A DNA stretch of 64,000 nt, from contig JAMZAV010003234.1 in assembly GCA_024449915.1 (NCBI GenBank), positions 33,495 to 97,494 on the forward strand, read 5' to 3'. Below are positions 12,031 through 23,406 of the stretch, piece after piece. The position numbers and the translations under genes are program-made. Position 1 is the first letter of the stretch, and each line of letters begins with the position of its first letter. A model generated the notes under the pieces. It did not search any database. It had not been told where the DNA came from and saw only the letters and a list, made by a program, of their open reading frames with translations. The stretch is from Sweltsa coloradensis. Lineage: Eukaryota > Arthropoda > Insecta > Plecoptera > Chloroperlidae.

Positions 12031-12674
12031 ATCTCATTACTTTTTCAAGCTCAATTGCAAAATTATTTGTTAAAATATAATAATTTTATCAAAGTCGATT
12101 TAATTGCTATGAAATTTCCAATTAACAATAGAATGTAAAATATCTAGTGGCCCAAAGACATGCTTTTTGTAAACAATGTGGGCGATCATTGTCAAGTAAC
12201 AATAGTTACTTGTTGATTGTATGCCTGTATAAGGCTTATATTAAAATCTTTATTTGGAAACCTTCCAGCAAACTTTTTCAACATTTTCTTTCAAAAGTAC
12301 CTACTACATCACTATTGCCTTAATGTCCATGTAAAATATGAAAGTTGTAGCCCCACCCGTTTGGTCAGAATCGCTGGGCAATTGAAACTGACGAATTAGC
12401 TAGTAGTAGCCAGTAGCCAGCCACATCCTTAAAGTGATTTTGAGCAAGTTTCAAGTCATTTTTTCACCAAGAAGGAATGCTCGTACCCCAACCAAATTTG
12501 GCATGTGTTGTCGGGTACCTAAATCCCCTCGATTTTGATAGTTTTCAAGTTCACATCACGTTTCATGACGGCTGGGTAACACCTCGAAATCACCCCAACT
12601 CTGCTTGCTGTATATAAGGTGCCAGAGTGTGTAGCGCACCGCGGCTTGGCTGCGGCGCCCTAACGGGCACCTAG
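11611..12674 (+). mobile_element. Helitron/Helentron-like element, copy I (internally deleted)
   Basis: It begins with a 420-bp palindrome (11611-12030), continues through 'gatctcattactttttcaag', carries the shared ~200-bp core (about 12190-12375) and ends with a GC-rich stem-loop (CGCACCGCGGC loop CTGCGGCGCC) about 10 bp before CTAG. An internal palindrome, a 3' stem-loop and a CTRR end, with no evident target duplication, are features of Helitrons and their non-autonomous relatives. It lacks about 0.85 kb present in copy II. It ends 38 bp beyond the C1GALT1 stop codon. Confidence 0.5.
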
Positions 12675-12703
12675 ATACCCCACTAAACAAAATATTTTCA
12701 CTA

Positions 12704-12714
12704 ACTTTTTATTC
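12704..12714 (-). terminator. Poly(A) signal overlapping the C1GALT1 stop codon
   Basis: The minus strand reads TTTGGTTGAATAAAAAG, so the AATAAA signal begins inside the TGA stop. A polyadenylation site 10-30 bp on would give a 3' UTR of a few dozen bases and would end within or just before the mobile element that ends at 12674. Confidence 0.5.
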
Positions 12715-13753
12715 AACCAAACGGATAAGCGACTGCCCGTTTTTTAGGATACGCCCCACTATGTGGCTTTAAATGATAGATCAAGTACTCAAGCAAATAA
12801 AAGTGTTTTGGTTCCATCGCACGAAACGTAATCGCTTCATCCGAGCAGCATTCCATCCCCACTTTCTTCTTATAGAACGACGCGTTCCAGTACCAGGCGA
12901 GACTGTTCTCATCGTCCGGGAAGAACGCGTCCTCGGTAAGAACCGGGAAGAATCTGTCACGACCTTGAGAATCCCGTGACTCCCCCGGAGCGATCCGGAG
13001 TTTCTCTAGGCACGCGGACACGTGGATATCCTCGCCGTACGCGGTGTGAGGGCAGGTGCCCGGCACGAACCCCTCCTCCACGAGTAGTTGCACCGCCCGG
13101 CGACTGAGCACGTAGCCTGCCCCTGTGCTAACGTACCCCGACCTGTATCGGTGTCCGAAGAAGATCGGATCCGAGCTGTTGTGAGACGCGAGAAGGTGAC
13201 GAAGATTCTCGACAATTACATAAGTATCGTCGTCAGCTTTGATGAACCAATCGGCGTCGCCAAGATAATGGTTGTAGATGTATTTGAATGTGTTTTGGGG
13301 TACAACGGTCTGACTTCGTTTTCTGTATTTTGGATTTAGGGAAGCTACTTTTGGATGTGGAGTGGATTTCATGAAAATTAGTTTGTTACAACGTCGACCC
13401 CATGTGGCTTTGATGTGAGGGGCTTTCTCACTTGGAGGTCGACGACGACTGACGACGACGCAGAGTACTCGGATCTTTTCGTAGAGTACTCGGGCATCGT
13501 CTTTAGATCGAAGTGTTTCGGGGACTTGTCCGCCAGCGTCCTCAGAGTGACGTGAATGTGGTTCGTGGGGTAAGGAGTCGTACCAAGAGGACGCGGGGCG
13601 ACGGAACTCGGCGGCCGATGTTAGGATGACGATGACGGTGAAGAAGCAGGACATCGTTGCCAACGTCACATAAAGAGGTAGGTTCTTGTCACAGAGCAGT
13701 CTCCCGAAGTATGATGTGACAGATGAGTTTCGACGCCGTCCCTTGCGTCGCAT
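12713..13753 (-). CDS. C1GALT1: Glycoprotein-N-acetylgalactosamine 3-beta-galactosyltransferase
   Basis: A 346-residue type II membrane protein of glycosyltransferase family 31. The family transfers galactose from UDP-galactose to GalNAc on Ser/Thr to make core-1 (T antigen) O-glycans in the Golgi. Residues 1-26 are a basic cytosolic tail, 27-48 a hydrophobic signal anchor and 50-90 a stem. The catalytic region has ADWFIKADDDTYV (168-179) with the metal-binding DDD at 174-176, a glycine-rich GYVSTGAGYVLS (206-217), GEDIHVSACLEKL (240-252) and the C-terminal block CCSDEAITF (302-310) with LEYLIYHLKP. The segment between residues 125 and 160 is shorter and more diverged than in vertebrates. The frame is complete and uninterrupted; a TTTATTTTAG acceptor-like site about 22 bp before the ATG suggests a 5' UTR intron. 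Arthropods often have several paralogues, so orthology to a single gene is not certain. Confidence 0.93.
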   Translation of the reverse strand: MRRKGRRRNSSVTSYFGRLLCDKNLPLYVTLATMSCFFTVIVILTSAAEFRRPASSWYDSLPHEPHSRHSEDAGGQVPETLRSKDDARVLYEKIRVLCVVVSRRRPPSEKAPHIKATWGRRCNKLIFMKSTPHPKVASLNPKYRKRSQTVVPQNTFKYIYNHYLGDADWFIKADDDTYVIVENLRHLLASHNSSDPIFFGHRYRSGYVSTGAGYVLSRRAVQLLVEEGFVPGTCPHTAYGEDIHVSACLEKLRIAPGESRDSQGRDRFFPVLTEDAFFPDDENSLAWYWNASFYKKKVGMECCSDEAITFRAMEPKHFYLLEYLIYHLKPHSGAYPKKRAVAYPFG

Positions 13754-14739
13754 TTCACACGAGTTAAAATTCTACCTAAAATAAAAAGAAACAAATAAGC
13801 TCCAATGATAATATTTTTTTAAATATACTATTTTGGTCAATAACTGGATAAAAGCGTATCCAAAATAACATTCATATAACATGAGTAAATCATTACAATA
13901 TTAAATATAGATAATTTTATTAATTTGTCTTAAAATGAGCCAAAATATGATCTGGTGTATGGATGGCCAAAAAAAGTATGCAAGTAGATCATCAATCAAG
14001 TCGTACAATGCATTAAAAAAAGTGCAACAAATTATAGCACTTTTTGCTAGACGCAAGTTAGCTCTAAATAAAAATACTTTTTACTGGAAGTACATTACTT
14101 ACTTACCTAGGTCAGAAACTTCGACAGGTCTACAATGCTATTTGTAACCATAGACTTTCTGAGGCTGTACGTTGTACGTACTACCAAAGGAATGACAATT
14201 TAGCATGTAAACACACACAACTATCAGTCGCAGACTCACAATGTGTCGGAACTGAAGTTAATTCGCACGATGCGTAAGTGATTGATTGAACAGTCACATT
14301 CGGACTCGGTGTTAACTCAGCTCAATGCTCGCTTTTATTAAGAGTGTAGCCGACAACACAACGCATCGTACTTACGTTGTAGTACCTAGCCAACCATAAC
14401 ACGCCGTTAACTTATCTTATCAAAAACACCATTGTGTTTTAACTACGTGATCACTGATCAATAACAATCATAAAATCCTTATACATAATTTACATTAATT
14501 CTCAATTGAATTAATCGGGAAACACTTCCGCAGGTGTTGATTATATGGAAATCCATCGATAAAATAACAAAATCTATCTTTGTGTTCTTAGACAATGTAT
14601 TGTTCAACCCACTATCTTCGCTTCCTATGTTGCACCTATGTTGCACATACCGCACCTGTGCTACCCCAAGTGTTACAGAGTGAAGATAACAACCTCCCTA
14701 TGTGAATCACTTTTCCGTTCGTTCGTTCGTTCGTCTAGC
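13754..14739. other. No gene seen; upstream of C1GALT1
   Basis: AT-rich spacer and probable 5' UTR intron or upstream region of C1GALT1. A (GTTC)n run at about 14716-14734 directly precedes the hAT-type MITE. No core promoter motif could be singled out. Confidence 0.4.
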
Positions 14740-14747
14740 TGTGCGTG

Positions 14748-15133
14748 CAGTGGCGTGTCCAAGGGGGGGGGGGGGGGGGGGACAAACCCCCCCTTTTGCA
14801 AAAAAGGGTGAAAGTGCACTTTAACGTATCAATATGTAGAATATGAATTTACTGTTTCATCGCAATATTGAAGGCAAATTAAATTATTATCTGACCAAAA
14901 GAGAATTTTAGTATACAAAGTTGGTTATTGTGATTTGTGATGCTTTAAAACGTACAGATTTTAGAAAAAAAATAAAAACTGGATTTTAGTAGATAAAAAA
15001 AGTTGGTGATGCTCAAAAACACACAGTTTCACCTAAATGACCTCGAAGGAGAAGATTTCCCCCACTTAGCCTTTGGCAAATCTGTAAATGAATTGGTTAA
15101 CCCCCACTTTATGAATTCCTGGATACGCCACTG
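14748..15133. mobile_element. hAT-type MITE, 386 bp, with 8-bp target duplication
   Basis: It starts CAGTGGCGTGTCC and ends GGATACGCCACTG, inverted ends of about 13 bp. The flanks are TGTGCGTG (14740-14747) and TGTGCGTA (15134-15141), an 8-bp target duplication with one mismatch, as made by hAT transposases. The interior does not code; it opens with a G run followed by a C run. Confidence 0.8.
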
Positions 15134-15141
15134 TGTGCGTA

Positions 15142-16029
15142 TGTCACGCATAGATAATAAACACCTATAGTAGGCTAGATACGCAGTTATTAATCCACTT
15201 CCGTGACAATTTGAAGCCATTTTGAAATACCTGTTTGCATGTTGAGTAGGTGGGAGCGATTTGTAGCCAAAATATTTTTAAAGATGGCCGTCAGTTTGAC
15301 AGGTGAGCATACTAGCCATTAACATCAAATGATTACTAAATTCCCTTATGCAATAACTTCTTATTGTTTTTGTTTGTTCAATATCATGCTGCACAAGCTA
15401 AAACCATATCAAACAATCCAGTAAAATACTTAAATGCATTAAAAAAGCACAAATTAAAACGCCAAATCGCCATTTTGAATATTGCAGATTGACTCTTCAA
15501 TTTGCTACGCTCGCGCCTGTGCGTATCTATGATGTCACGTCTCGCGATCAAATACAAACACGAAGTCGACGAACGATTGACATATTTTTTAAATCACTAT
15601 ATCTTTGAACAAGGAATATACGGAATGTTTTTAGTTACCCTTGGGGTAAGGGGGCGATACTTTTTCCCCCAGAAAGTTTCCAATTTCACGTTCATCACTA
15701 TTCCCATAGTAGCATTATACAGTTGTTTTAACCGTCCAAAATTAACTACGCAAATAAACTTGTCTCGTTATCTCGTTTTTGTTACTTGGTCAGTTATTGA
15801 CTTGGCCCGGCCACTCAAATTATAGTCTAGTCTATCTGGACAAAACGCTTCGGGTGCATGACGTACGTTGTTAGGAGTGACTTTACTTGAGTAGATTTCA
15901 CTTATGCGTTCCGTGCATGTCAGCGAAGTTTGAAGAGTAATACAATCTGATTCTTTCTATTAATAAACACTGTAAAAACTGCATTGTTATATAAAATACA
16001 TATCATATAATATAATAATATATAATGCA
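15142..16029. other. No gene seen
   Basis: A 107-codon open frame at 15502-15825 has no similarity I recognise and overlaps a dispersed-repeat fragment (ATGTCACGTCTCGCGATC near 15530). It is not called as a gene. Confidence 0.4.
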
Positions 16030-16140
16030 TTGTTGTAATATTTACTTAAATGTAGTTCATTGTTGTGTCTGCATCTATGTAATTAGATTTATTTAGTTGT
16101 TCTCCTTTGTAAATCTGTTTTATAACTGAATATGATAGAC

Positions 16141-16181
<41 letters not shown>

Positions 16182-16201
16182 AAATAAATACATAAAATAC
16201 A

Positions 16202-16240
<39 letters not shown>

Positions 16241-16283
16241 ATACATAAATAAATAAATAAATAAATAAAAAATAAATAAAAAC
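16030..16283 (+). mobile_element. Retroposon 3' end with long (AAAT)n tail
   Basis: Bases 16055-16140 (CATTGTTGTGTCTGCATCTA, then TGTTCTCCTTTGTAAATC) are the plus-strand counterpart of 11449-11600. They run into about 140 bp of AAAT repeats (16143-16283). This looks like a 5'-truncated LINE or SINE insertion whose tail has expanded. Confidence 0.6.
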
Positions 16284-17233
16284 ATTAAAAGTAACGACTT
16301 TGATAGTATACTAAGCAATTAAATATATCGTATATGATCGAATTGGTTTCCTAAAATATTTAATACCATTTGTAAGATACACACAATCCACGTTTACAAC
16401 GTTAGAAGATATAATAAAGAACACCTTTCAAATGTTTTATGAATAATATATTGAATAAGTGAAAGAATATTTATTTCCCCTTACGTAAGTGAAAGATGCG
16501 AAACAAGTCTACCTTTAAATGTTTTCAAATGAACTGAAGTAAGACGCTCCCATGCGTTACGCGTGAAACTCTGATTCAGGAGGTCAAGGATTCGTTACCC
16601 GCCACCGGCAATCCTGACTGAAAGTTATTTCCGAGGTTTTCTTCAGAAGTTAATTCACCTATTCAACAGACAATGAACATACTTTTCACATCGCCCTTTT
16701 TTCCAGTCTACTGACATGTATACATATAGCTAGAGATACGTTTTTTAGCATTTAAATTTAGGATATTTAGCATTAATTTTGACAAATTTAGCATTTTGTA
16801 GCATAAATTGGTTTCCTTCCACCAAAACCCTAAATGTAGCTGGTGTTACTTACATTTCTTTTGGTAAATGATGAATTATAGAAACATTTCAATTCAATAT
16901 AGTAATATAAAATGCTAGAATACATTGATTAAATAGTTCTCAATATAGGCATTAAAAATATTATTTTTAGTAGCATTTTGAATCGCCAAAATTAGTATTT
17001 TGTAGCATTATGTAAACTGTATAATATTATTATTATTCTGTAATGCTTTATAGAAACTCATAAAATTAAAAAAAAAAAATCAAAAATCATAAACCTAAAA
17101 CACTAAAAACCCGTATCTCTACATGTAGCACATGGGACAAATACATAATACATGGCAGTTACGATACAACAAAATAATACAAAATACAGAAACTCAACAC
17201 AAGATATGCATCAAGTTCTAGTGTAAAAATGAA
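16284..17233. other. No gene seen
   Basis: AT-rich spacer. Bases 16740-17110 hold repeated short phrases such as 'tagcattttgtagcat', probably a degraded local repeat. Confidence 0.4.
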
Positions 17234-17647
17234 ACACACATAACAAAAACTTGTAGAAATACAGCCAAACCTTACACACTCAAAAGAAATGAGATCTTAA
17301 AAAGGGCCAAGCTCATCTGCCCTTCCACATTTGCGCATTCTTAATTCATAAACGTACAGTGTCCCATAACAGCATCCTCGAAAAGCTTGGCAAAATAGAA
17401 TTTGCGATTATTAATTAAAACGTAATAGTTTTAACCAAGTTCTTTTTTCTAATTAATTTAAACGTTATAACATGCAAATTTTATTTTGCCAAGCTTTTCG
17501 AGGATGCTGTTATGGGACACTGTACGTTTATGAATTAAGAATGCGCAAATGTGGAAGGGCAGATGAGCTTGGCCCTTTTTTAAGATCTCATTTCTTTTGA
17601 GTGTGTAAGGTTTGGCTGTATTTCTACAAGTTTTTGTTATGTGTGTG
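17234..17647. repeat. Palindrome copy H2
   Basis: The arms start ACACACATAACAAAAACTTG and end in the inverse. About 170-bp arms surround a short AT-rich loop around 17405-17490. It is nearly identical to H1 and H3. Confidence 0.8.
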
Positions 17648-19136
17648 ATCTCATTACTTTTTCAAGTTCCATTGTAAAATTATTTGTTGAAATATAATAA
17701 TTTTATCAAAGTTGATTTAATTTCTATGGTATTAGCAATAACAATAGACAATAGGATGTAAAATATCTAGACCCGGATTCATGTACATCCTGGGTATAGG
17801 TGATATAACCATGGTATAACGACGGTAAAAGGACTGGACCCCAATTCTTGAGTTCGTGGGAGATGAGTTGAAAACGCAATTTGAAAACGAAGTCGTTTTT
17901 GTTTTCGAAGAAATTGGTATTCTTGAACGGTATCGTAGAAAACGTCATGGGTTGTGAGTTAAAAGAGTATTGCTGTTATTCACGTGGGGTACGGTTCACG
18001 AAATCCAGACACTTTAAAAAGATTTGCGTACCAAAGAGTTCGAATACGTTCTATATTTATTCTAGAGGGCAGTGCCTTCATAAACGCGGGCCAATCGAAA
18101 GACGAGTTGCATGAAATGATTTGATTGTTGCAATTATGTAAACAAACAGATGAGCACGCTAATATTCGACACCTCGCTTTGACATTGTGTGTAGCAGCAA
18201 GCTGACTTTGATCATGACTATAAATATGGCTAAAAAGAAAAGAATATGTGTATTATTTCCGAACATTTTTGTAAATCCTAGGTGGACAATCATACTATTG
18301 GTTATCTGAATTAGGCTTTTAGTAATCAAAACTAGTTATTTGTGCGGGAAGTTTGTCAGAACAATTGGTTGTGCTGGTCTAGGGTTGGCTAGGCTTGTCA
18401 AACATGTAATGTAAGTATTTATTTATCTAGTCCTTTAGCCTAATGGAACTTTAGACCTACACTGTTGTATTATAAATAATTTTCTACATCTGGGCCTAGG
18501 CCAGGGACGGTTCCTGATTTGTTTTATGAGAGTATAATGACACCTTTTCTCGTTCCACACAAAGAAGAAAAATTTTTAATGTCCGCCATTTGTTTACGTA
18601 TCGCACTTTCCCGCCTAACTCTGCTTGTACCGTCAACAAGTGTCAAGTAACTATGGTTACTTGTTGATTGTATGCCAAGTGTTTAAGGCTTATTTTAAAA
18701 CCTTATTTGGAAGCCTTCCAACAAACTTTTTCAACTTTTTTTTTCAAAAGAGACTATATTTCTATAACCTTAATGTCCATGTAAAATATGAACATTGTAG
18801 TCCCACCCGTCTGGTCAGAATCGCGGGCCGACGTATTAGATGTTAGCAGTAGTAGGCAGTAGTAGGCAGTAGTAGGCAGTAGCTAACATCCTTAAAGTGA
18901 TTTTGAGCATGTTTCAAGCCATTTTTTTCACCAAGAAGGAATAATCGTACCCCAATAAAATTTGGCATGTGTTGTCAGGTACCTAAATCCCCTCGATTGT
19001 GATAGTTTTCAAGTTCACATCACGTTACATGACGGCTGGGTAACACCTCGAAATCACCCCAACTCTGCTTGGTGTATAAGGTGCTTGAGTGTGTAGCGCA
19101 CCGCGGCTTGGCTGCGGCGCCCTAACGGGCACCTAG
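17234..19136 (+). mobile_element. Helitron/Helentron-like element, copy II
   Basis: Order of parts: palindrome (17234-17647), the 'gatctcattactttttcaag' segment, a unique middle, the palindromic CAAGTAACTATGGTTACTTG (about 18643-18662), the shared ~200-bp core (18640-18826), a TAGTAGGCAG minisatellite (about 18845-18885), then the GC stem-loop and CTAG end. Copy III (21667-23406) is the same element inverted; the two differ mainly in the middle (about 17840-18200). No replication initiator or helicase reading frame is present, so it is non-autonomous. The microsatellite, subterminal palindromes and 3' hairpin resemble DINE-1/HINE elements. Confidence 0.5.
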
Positions 19137-19417
19137 ATTCAATTTTTTATATCAAACTCTGGTGATTTATAATTTTATTTTATCTTTCGTGTGAGATACT
19201 AATAATTAGGCTGTAGATACGGCATTATCATACAAATTATTAATAATTATGAATTATTAACAAACTCAAAGTGGAGGGAAAAAAGTGGTGTAAAAGAAGT
19301 GTGAAATCAAGAAGTTACATTGTGAAATGATCATCAAGGAATTCTCTCAATGTGAGTAATAAGCTTTATTTATTTAGAAGAAAGTCTTTCAATTTATGTT
19401 TAAAGAGTGTGAGTTAG

Positions 19418-20021
19418 TTGGATGCGCAAAGCGAAGACTTCAATTTCACCGACCCCCCAAAAAAATTTAGCTCGTGAAATTTTTTTGGTTTTGTTTTATT
19501 TGTTTGTTTTTTGGTTTGTTTTTCTGTCTGTTTGTTCGCTCTCTACCGGGCAAACGGCATATGCGATCTTGATGAAAATTTGAGGGGACCTTCGAAATCT
19601 CTGAACTTAGACTTGCCACGTTTTTGGGTACAATCGAAGAAATATTTCTCATGAATATCGTACTTTTACGATTCTTTTCGATTTTTAGTGCGATATTTTC
19701 GTGACATTTGGGCTGATTCTAACCAAACGGGTGGGGCTAGAACGTTCATATTTCACATGGACATTAAGGTTATGGAGATGTATTGCTTTTTGAAAAAAAA
19801 AGTTGAACAAATTAGCCAGAATCTATATAAATAAAGGTTTTAATATAAGTTTTTTGAGGTTTATAATAACAATTAACAAGTAACAATAGAAACTTGACAA
19901 CAATAATCTACAATGCGTTCAAAAAGCACTTGAGAAGTAAAGAGATCCCACGCAAACTAAAAACTTACAAAAAAGCTCATCCATCAACGCGACTAATAAA
20001 AGCGCTTGCGAAGCTTCCTAG
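19418..20021 (-). mobile_element. CTAGGAAGC-type element, copy D1
   Basis: Read on the minus strand it starts CTAGGAAGCTTCGCAAGCGC, then GTTGATGGATGAGC, carries the shared core (about 19725-19905) and ends GAAGTCTTCGCTTTGCGCATCCAAC. The inner 5' GGATGAGC and the 3' GCGCATCC form a subterminal inverted pair. It lies between the two inverted Helitron-like copies. It codes for nothing. Confidence 0.6.
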
Positions 20022-20298
20022 TTAATGCCCTAGTTACCAAGAGTGTCTTCGGGTGGTACCCAAAGCGAGAATTCCGTCGAAAAAGTTTTTTCCACACAAT
20101 TAATTTGCATATTGGTTTTCCCATCATGATTATGAACAAAGATTAAACCTAGGTGGTCCAACGAGGAAAAAGTTCTAATGGCCAACATTTTTTTGTGTGA
20201 ACATTCAATAATTAATATTGAAATCCCAGCGCGTGAAACCTGTTCTGGTAATAACGCATGAGTCCTTGTCCTTGCTCTTGATGCAATCATCGACTGAG

Positions 20299-20404
20299 TA
20301 TGCCAGCAACTGTTGCCACCAACGGGAAGACCAGTTTGAGCAGCTTTACCGTCAGGACCAGAAGTGTTTTCTGCGAGGCGCTAGCCACTTCAACAAGGAG
20401 AAAG
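20299..20404 (+). CDS. Candidate internal exon of unknown gene
   Basis: A 106-bp open stretch with more balanced composition than its AT-rich surroundings. A pyrimidine-rich run leads to GACTGAG (possible acceptor) and GAGAAAG|GTATTT gives a good donor. The translation contains QREDQFEQLYRQDQ and CFLRGASHFNKEK. I do not recognise the family. It lies between two inverted mobile elements, so it could also be host sequence carried by an element. It may be a false positive. Confidence 0.3.
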
Positions 20405-21666
20405 GTATTTATCAACAATTAAATAATTCACTTTTATAACACGCAGTATAACAAGTTTTTTGTAGTAACATTGGCGATAGAAAAAAATTAAATTGACTTT
20501 TGCAATGTGGTTCCAAAATTATCACTTGACTAAGTGCTATTTTTACCTATTATTTACACATTAATGTTGGTGACGAATTTGAGTTTTTTGTTTTAATCAC
20601 TTTATGTAGTCATTCATTACAAGTGCAAAAATTCTTTATAAATTTCCAACAAATAGTCAATTTCGAGACTTTATAACGCTCCAAAATACCAAATTTGAGA
20701 TGGTCGAAAAAAGTTGGTTTGAAAATGCTTCTGTCTGTCATACATCTCTTGTATCTCATTATCATCTCATCTCTCGTCTCTCTTGGATAGAGAGGAAGTA
20801 TTAATCATTTTTACAATATTAGTTTTATTGTATAACACTAATACACACTCATACAATTTTTGGTTGTGTCGTGGACGTCATAATTTGTTTTACTTTGACA
20901 TATTATTAAAAAGCGTTGATTTCAATATAATGTTTCTAAGAGGCACAAATTAAAGTTCAAGTTCTTTGTTTATCCGTAGATTTATACATTGAACAAATAT
21001 GGATATCGTCATTCAATACGTACTTCAATACAAGCTTCATACATACTGATAAAATGTTTTTCAGATGTTGTACCGGGATGGAAGAATACGATAGCATCAT
21101 AAGTATCAAAACTTGTCTGTACAATAATAACTTATAACCAAAAAATTGAACTTTTATAGCTAAAATCTTACGAACATGGATACTAACTTTCTGTATCATT
21201 ATAAACAAGTGTTCAGGAAGTTCATCGCTTAACCCCGTTAAAGTAAATAAATAACAAAGTTTTCTTATGTACCGGTACCAGCAGTTATTTTTTAACCACT
21301 CAGTTTTGAAGTTCAAGACAGAACCTAGTTTTGTTATTTTAAAAGTTATTTAGTGCCATTTTTTTAAAGATGAAATTAACTAGAAACTATAAAGGATTGC
21401 ACGAGTATTATTTGAAAGGATTGCACGAGTATCGGAGAAGAGTATTTACTATTTAGTAGTACTATTTGAAATGCTTTGCTTTTACTATTTTTACTAATTA
21501 GGAGTTCATTCAACTAGAGACATTTAAATCAACTAATCGTTGAGTAATTCAAAACAACTTTCACGCGTCTTGAGTTGCGTATTAAAAAATTTAAAATGCC
21601 AGACACAAAATCAACTAGACTCCCTAACTTGATTACCTGAGAAGAAACATAAACAATTTTAAAAAT
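20405..21666. other. No gene seen
   Basis: AT-rich spacer. A short direct repeat, AAAGGATTGCACGAGTAT, occurs twice at about 21391-21432. Open frames here have no supporting composition or splice sites. Confidence 0.4.
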
Positions 21667-23406
21667 CTAGGTGCCCGTTAGGGCGCCGCAGCCAAGCCGC
21701 GGTGCGCTACACACTCAAGCACCTTATACACCAAGCAGAGTTGGGGTGATTTCGAGGTGTTACCCAGCCGTCATGTAACGTGATGTGAACTTGAAAACTA
21801 TCACAATCGAGGGGATTTAGGTACCTGACAACACATGCCAAATTTTATTGGGGTACGACCATTCCTTCTTGGTGAAAAAATGGCTTGAAACATGCTCAAA
21901 ATCACTTTAAGGATGTTAGCTACTCCTACTACTGCTACTACTGCTACTACTGCTACTTACATCTAATACGTCGGCCCGCGATTCTGACCAGACGGGTGGG
22001 GCTACAATGTTCATATTTTACATGGACATTAAGGTTATAGAATGATAGTCTCTTTTGAAAAAAAAAGTTGAAAAAGTTTGTTGGAAGGCTTCCAAATAAA
22101 GGTTTTAAAATAAGCCTTAAACACTTGGCATATAATCAACAAGTAACCATAGTTACTTGACACTTGTTGACGGTATAAGCAGAGTTAGGCGGGAAAGTGC
22201 GATACGTAAACAAATGGTGGACATTTAAAATTTTTCTTCTTTGTGTGGAACGAGAAAAGGTGTCATTATACTCTCATAAAACAAATCAGAAACCGTCCCT
22301 GGCCTAGGCCCAGATGTAGAAAATTATTTATAATACAACAGTGTAGGTCTAAAGTTCCATTAGGCTATAGGACTAGATAAATAAATACTTACACTACATG
22401 TTTGACAAGCCCTAGGCCTTTCTTAGCCAACCCTAGGCCAGCACTTCCTTGTTTTGACACACTTCCCGCACAAATAACTAGTTTTGATTACTACAAGCCT
22501 AATGCAGATAAACAATGGTATGATAGTCCTAGGCTATTCCAAAATTTACGGCAATAATAAGCTTTTTCTTTACTTTTAATAACCTCACGCAATCTCCTGT
22601 CACTTTTAATAAAAATGTAAAACAAAAGATGGTGAAAATTTTCAATATTCTTCTGATTATCTGATGATTTACATGGCTGTGGGTCAAGGCCGTCTAGATA
22701 TATCGCTTCCCTCGTGTGGGTGCAGTGAAATAGGTGTAAAATTACATTAGTTGTGCGTTTGTTGTTACATGGGAAAGTTTTAATAGGATGTGAGTTGCCT
22801 AGACTTAACCAGTCCTTATACCGTCGTTATACCATGGTTATACCACCTATACCCAGGATGTACATGAATCCGGGCCTAGATATTTTACATCCTATTGTTA
22901 TTGCTAATACCATAAAAATTAAATCAACTTTGATAAAAATATTATATTTTAACAAATAATTTTGTAATGGAACTTGAAAAAGTAATAAGATCACACACAT
23001 AAACAAAAACTTGTAGAAATACAGCCAAACCTTACACACTCAAAAGGAATGAGATCTAAAAAAAGGGCCAAGCTCATCTACCCTTCCACATTTGCGCATT
23101 CTTAATTCATAAACGTACAGTGTCCCATAACAGCATCCTCGAAAAGCTTGGCAAAATAGAATTTGCATGTTTACGTTTAAATTAATTACAAAAAAAGAGC
23201 TTGGATAAACTACTACGTTAAATTAATAATCGCAAATTCTATTTTGCCAAGCTTTTCGAGGATGCTGTTATGGGACACTGTACGTTTATGAATTAAGAAT
23301 GCGCAAATGTGGAAGGGTAGATGAGCTTGGCCCTTTTTTTAGATCTCATTCCTTTTGAGTGTGTAAGGTTTGGCTGTATTTCTACAAGTTTTTGTTATGT
23401 GTGTGT
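21667..23406 (-). mobile_element. Helitron/Helentron-like element, copy III (inverted)
   Basis: It is the inverse of copy II: the CTAG end at 21667-21670, the GC stem-loop, a TACTGCTAC minisatellite (about 21921-21960), the shared core (about 21975-22165), the CAAGTAACCATAGTTACTTG palindrome and finally the long palindrome at 22992-23406. With copy II it makes a pair of inverted blocks of about 1.8 kb separated by 2.5 kb. Confidence 0.5.
22992..23406. repeat. Palindrome copy H3
   Basis: Same palindrome as at 11611 and 17234, with arms starting ACACACATAAACAAAAACTT. The arms around AAAAGCTTGGCAAAATAGAA are nearly perfect inverses. Confidence 0.8.

Noticed and set aside
15502..15825. 107-codon open frame as a membrane protein
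   Set aside because: It starts in a repeat fragment, has no homologue I recognise and no coding composition.
16143..16283. CRISPR-like or satellite array
   Set aside because: It is a simple AAAT microsatellite at the tail of a retroposon, without spacers.
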